Below, piece by piece: positions 19,800 through 22,684 of a DNA stretch of 22,684 bases (position 1 is the first letter of the stretch; each line of letters starts with the position of its first letter). The position numbers and the translations under genes were made by a program. Source of the stretch: Hofstenia miamia (taxonomy: Eukaryota > Xenacoelomorpha > Acoela > Hofsteniidae); contig CABFPE010000562.1 in assembly GCA_900660155.1 (NCBI GenBank), positions 156,779-179,462 on the forward strand, read 5' to 3'. The notes under the pieces are model-generated. The model saw nothing but the letters and a program-made list of their open reading frames with translations. It was not told the origin of the DNA and ran no database searches.

Positions 19800-20896
19800 A
19801 GAGAAAAACACACTAGAAATTCAATTCCAAATAGCAAAATGGATATTTGCAATCTTTCTAACAGAAGACAAGGAATTGAAACTGCCAATATCAAGAAGAA
19901 CTTGGAACAAACTTACAAAAGCAAAGAAATTCAAAATTCCCCCTCATCAATAAATACAAAGACAAAGAATCATCAATTGGTGGTGGATGTCAAATGTATC
20001 ACATCATGATTAGAGATAAAAGAACATCTAATAATGAAGTTGAAAGGAGAGGGCTAACAGAAAAGTTCTGGGAAAAAATACAAGAGAGTAATTTGAATTA
20101 CCCAGCAACAAAAGTTATGACAACAGTGCTGAAAACAAGCACAATGTACAAGGAGATAGGATAACAAACAAAACAAAGATATTAAAATGTACACCACAAG
20201 AAACAATATCAATCCTGATGATAATGATGAGATGAAGAGTACCAAAAGATAAATGTAAAAATATAAAACTTACAAGAAGAAATTGGAAAACATACAACAA
20301 AAGCTGTAATACTATTTTTAGAAGGGAATAATATAGTTTGGCAAAACATATGAAACAAAGAATATAGATATGATGTTTCAAAGTGGGTGGAAATAGTTAC
20401 AATGTTAAAACTAAAAACAAAAATGATCCTAACAAGATATCTGAAGAGGAGGTGAGGCAAAACATAAGTTTCTTCTACAAGGACATGGTGAATACAAGAA
20501 GTTTGAGGAAAGTATTTGAATTCTTTTGCTCAGACACCACAATACCAGAACATCTGGCTCATACTAGTAGAGCAGATGCCCAAATAACACTGATGATAGG
20601 GCTAAAAGAATTGCACCTATACAGGAAATTCTATGAGATATTTTCACAAAAAATGAATAAACTACAACAAATAACACTGATATCAGAAGATGTAAAAAAT
20701 GAAATGTTTAAGATACATGTACATGAACATAGTAACAATAGAAAAGGAAGCTGTACTCAAAATGACAAAACAGCCCAAGTTTCCAATAGTCAATTGGATC
20801 AGGCAAGTACCTAAAATGATAATAAGGTGGGCAGATGCAATAGTGTATGGAGAATGTGATGTACTCAAAATAACAAAAGCTGAGGAGGGAGTGTAG
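19800..20896 (+). pseudogene. Unrecognised coding-like remnant, right part (frame-broken)
   Basis: Purine-rich plus-strand sequence with consecutive open runs in changing frames: FKEKNTLEIQFQIAKWIFAI near 19,797-19,860, TSNNEVERRGLTEKFWEKIQ near 20,025-20,085, 143 codons at 20,383-20,814, and an overlapping 65-codon frame at 20,699-20,896. The longest holds KISEEEVRQNISFFYKDMV and further amphipathic helices; no catalytic motif or membrane segment is evident. Composition resembles the remnant at 4,846-5,530 on the other side of the 14-kb element, so both may be pieces of one interrupted locus, but that is inference. No CpG dinucleotide occurs anywhere in it. Confidence 0.4.
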
Positions 20897-21059
20897 CATA
20901 ATCCATCATGTAAGCTGCTGGGAAAATAAGATCAAAAGGAAAGAAGAAAGATGATTAAAAAATGTAACAATGTAACAATTGATGAAGTATATTCTTCAGA
21001 ATTTTTATTTTGCTCTTAATTATGGTTTGATTAATTAGTAGAAATGTCTAGCTAAACAG

Positions 21060-21690
21060 TTTGTGCCAAGTAGTGTTCAGGATCCCATGACAGGAATGAT
21101 TCAAGTTTCCTCACCCCTGATTCATGAAATGCATTTAGGTTAGGTATATGGCTAGGAGTTTTTTCATCTCTTGTTTAGCTGACTATCAATTGTTTCTCAC
21201 CATGTACTTTACAATAATTCAGAAATGGCTAGTTATCCAAATGCAGGATGTATATTAACCTTTTTAGATCCAAATTGTTGGAAATAAAGTGACTGATAAT
21301 GAGACCATGTAATATATTACTTATCTTATTTAAATATAGGTTAGGAAGCTGCTATTTGTTTAATTGAGAAATTTGACTGCCAATAGTTTTTCAGTAATGG
21401 CAATGTTTTAACTATGGTAATTTGTTAATGAAGCAGCTAGTGACAAGTCAGGTTGCAAAAAAATTATGTCCATTTATTTATTAGAACTGAAAAACAATAT
21501 CACACAATACAAAGAGATTTTAAGTTGAATTGTGTCTGATTATTAGAAAGCACTGCCATAGGGTAGCAGACACATAATAAACCTTCTTTGAGGTGAGTAT
21601 TAGAAATTCATCAGAGATCTTGGATTACTGGATTCATTGCTGATAAAGAGAGCAGCTTCAGGCAGATGCCTACTAAACAGGGCATTTGTG
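21060..21690 (+). repeat. Diverged repeat matching 16,930-18,310 in inverted orientation
   Basis: This is the right-flank copy of the repeat inside the 14-kb element, collinear over at least eight short blocks from AGGAATGATTC (21,092) to CTTCAGGCAGATGCC (21,657). The internal copy contains extra sequence. Lying outside the TIR, it shows that the shared sequence is an interspersed repeat and not a core part of the pPolB element. Confidence 0.7.
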
Positions 21691-22437
21691 AAGGAATGAA
21701 ACTTCACCTAAATAGTGATTGTTAATAAATCTGCTAATAAAAGTTAACAGAGGAACAATATTAATTCATAAAGCAGTTGAGAGCAAATACATCCCTTCCC
21801 ACAGAATTGAAGAAGAATCAAAGAACTAGATTTTGACAACCTGATATTGAGATGATATAGAACTAATGCATAACTATAATGGATACATCACTTACAATGT
21901 AGTGAATAGTCTGGATAGCAAAGTTTTAGCATCATGATTTCCCATGTCAACTATGAGAATAAATGGTGCTACCTCTGTGTAAATTTGCTAGATGTGGTGA
22001 AGGTCTGCACAACAACTCATTCTGCACAAACACAGCTCATATACAATAAGTTTTGTTTCATATGTGTGTAATGCTTAAGCACAGAAAATATTTCTTTTCA
22101 TATGTGTGTAATGCTTAAGCACAGAAAATATTTCTTCAATTTTGTATATTGGTGAAGATGAACTTCCTTATGCTGCATATGTCAAACATTTCAATTTTTA
22201 TTGATTTATCATGGGTATATTTCATATGCTTGTTATTAAGTTTAGCAGATATATTTTATATTGTTTGTGAAAACTTACATCTATTTCATATATTCTATAG
22301 TGTTTAAGTTTAGCAAAATACTTCTCTAGTTTGTATTTGGATATTAGCAGAAAATGAGTTTTGCATCTATCAATTATTTTCCTTAAAACATGATGTTGCA
22401 TGTTTAAACATTGTTACAACAAACACACCAGTAGTTA
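21691..22437. other. No gene recognised
   Basis: AT-rich sequence without open frames of note. Loose copies of a TTCATAT...TTAAG...AGCA...AATAT pattern recur at 22,219 and 22,288 after the exact 40-bp tandem pair, suggesting an old minisatellite-like tail. Confidence 0.4.
22057..22136 (+). repeat. Exact 40-bp tandem duplication
   Basis: The unit TTCATATGTGTGTAATGCTT + AAGCACAGAAAATATTTCTT occurs twice without a mismatch (22,057-22,096 and 22,097-22,136). Each unit contains the palindrome GCTTAAGC. Confidence 0.95.
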
Positions 22438-22684
22438 AGGGGACTAGAAGGAGACGCCACAAAAACGCCTCTGATTGGTTGAGAGCTGGATTCGTAACAC
22501 CTATTCTGATTGGTCGAGAGCTTATGACGTCACATGTCACGTGACAGACCGTGAATATCGAAGGGGTGGTTGGGGCGTTGAGTCATCTAATTGATACTTG
22601 GTGCTAAGTGCTTTGAAGATCTCGCTAATTGATTTTTTTGACAGCTTGCTAATGCATTTTTAATTAGCACATTCAGACCTGCTT
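22438..22684 (+). mobile_element. Terminus of a second related element, CpG-rich, continuing right
   Basis: It starts AGGGGACTAGAAGGAG, close to AGGGTACCATGAGAGA at the 14-kb element's ends. It keeps the two CTGATTGG sites 35 bp apart (22,473 and 22,508), and then TTTTTTTGACAG...CTAATGCATTTTTAATTAG, matching the TIR block near 5,668-5,700. It is much richer in CpG (ten in 247 bp) than anything in the preceding 3 kb. This indicates a younger copy or one protected from methylation. Its coding region, if any, lies beyond the window. Confidence 0.75.
22473..22545 (+). promoter_or_regulatory. Promoter-like cluster: two CCAAT boxes, CRE and E-box palindrome
   Basis: Inverted CCAAT boxes (GATTGG) at 22,473-22,478 and 22,508-22,513 are followed by a full cAMP-response-element palindrome, TGACGTCA (22,525-22,532), and by GTCACGTGAC (22,536-22,545), a perfect E-box palindrome. 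In animals these sites bind NF-Y, CREB/ATF and USF/MITF-type factors; their use here is inferred. Only the CCAAT pair is shared with the older TIR. Confidence 0.55.

Noticed and set aside
20054..20460. Minus-strand hydrophobic frames suggesting membrane proteins
   Set aside because: They are the complement of A-rich coding-like sequence; Leu/Ile/Phe/Cys richness is an effect of strand composition.

Overview
The window is AT-rich eukaryotic, almost certainly animal, DNA made mostly of decayed mobile elements. I see no intact conventional host gene, no tRNA or rRNA, no CRISPR array and no bacterial features. The taxon cannot be fixed from the sequence. From about 4.5 kb to 22.45 kb CpG is very rare, with none between 19,246 and 22,454, which suggests a genome with pervasive CpG methylation.

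Layout. (1) 1-4,500, minus strand: a degenerate non-LTR retrotransposon (LINE) of the Jockey/CR1/I type, with a zinc-knuckle ORF1, an endonuclease (EEP) region and a reverse transcriptase running off the left edge. (2) 4,510-5,570, plus strand: an unrecognised, frame-broken coding-like remnant. (3) 5,571-19,627: a roughly 14-kb element bounded by terminal inverted repeats (TIRs) of about 0.5 kb. It carries a broken protein-primed family-B DNA polymerase (pPolB) on the minus strand, a C2H2 zinc-finger segment just upstream of it, two related small genes of a possible OB-fold type on opposite strands, and several small unrecognised coding remnants. It looks like a Polinton/Maverick (adintovirus-type) element, but I could not find an integrase, packaging ATPase, protease or capsid gene. 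(4) 19,628-20,900, plus strand: more unrecognised coding-like sequence, possibly the other half of the locus interrupted by the element. (5) 21,060-22,437: a diverged inverted copy of repeat sequence also found inside the element, plus a 40-bp tandem duplication. (6) 22,438-22,684: the start of a second, CpG-rich and apparently younger element with a related TIR, running off the right edge.

Three single-N positions (2023, 17106, 17836) sit exactly at the joins of near-exact direct repeats. They read as unmerged contig overlaps, so the 1,032-bp and 729-bp duplications are probably assembly artefacts.

The polymerase, zinc-finger segment and OB-like genes would make sense together as the replication module of a self-synthesising transposon or integrated virus-like element. 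The polymerase has several frame breaks and a changed catalytic motif, so this copy is dead as read.
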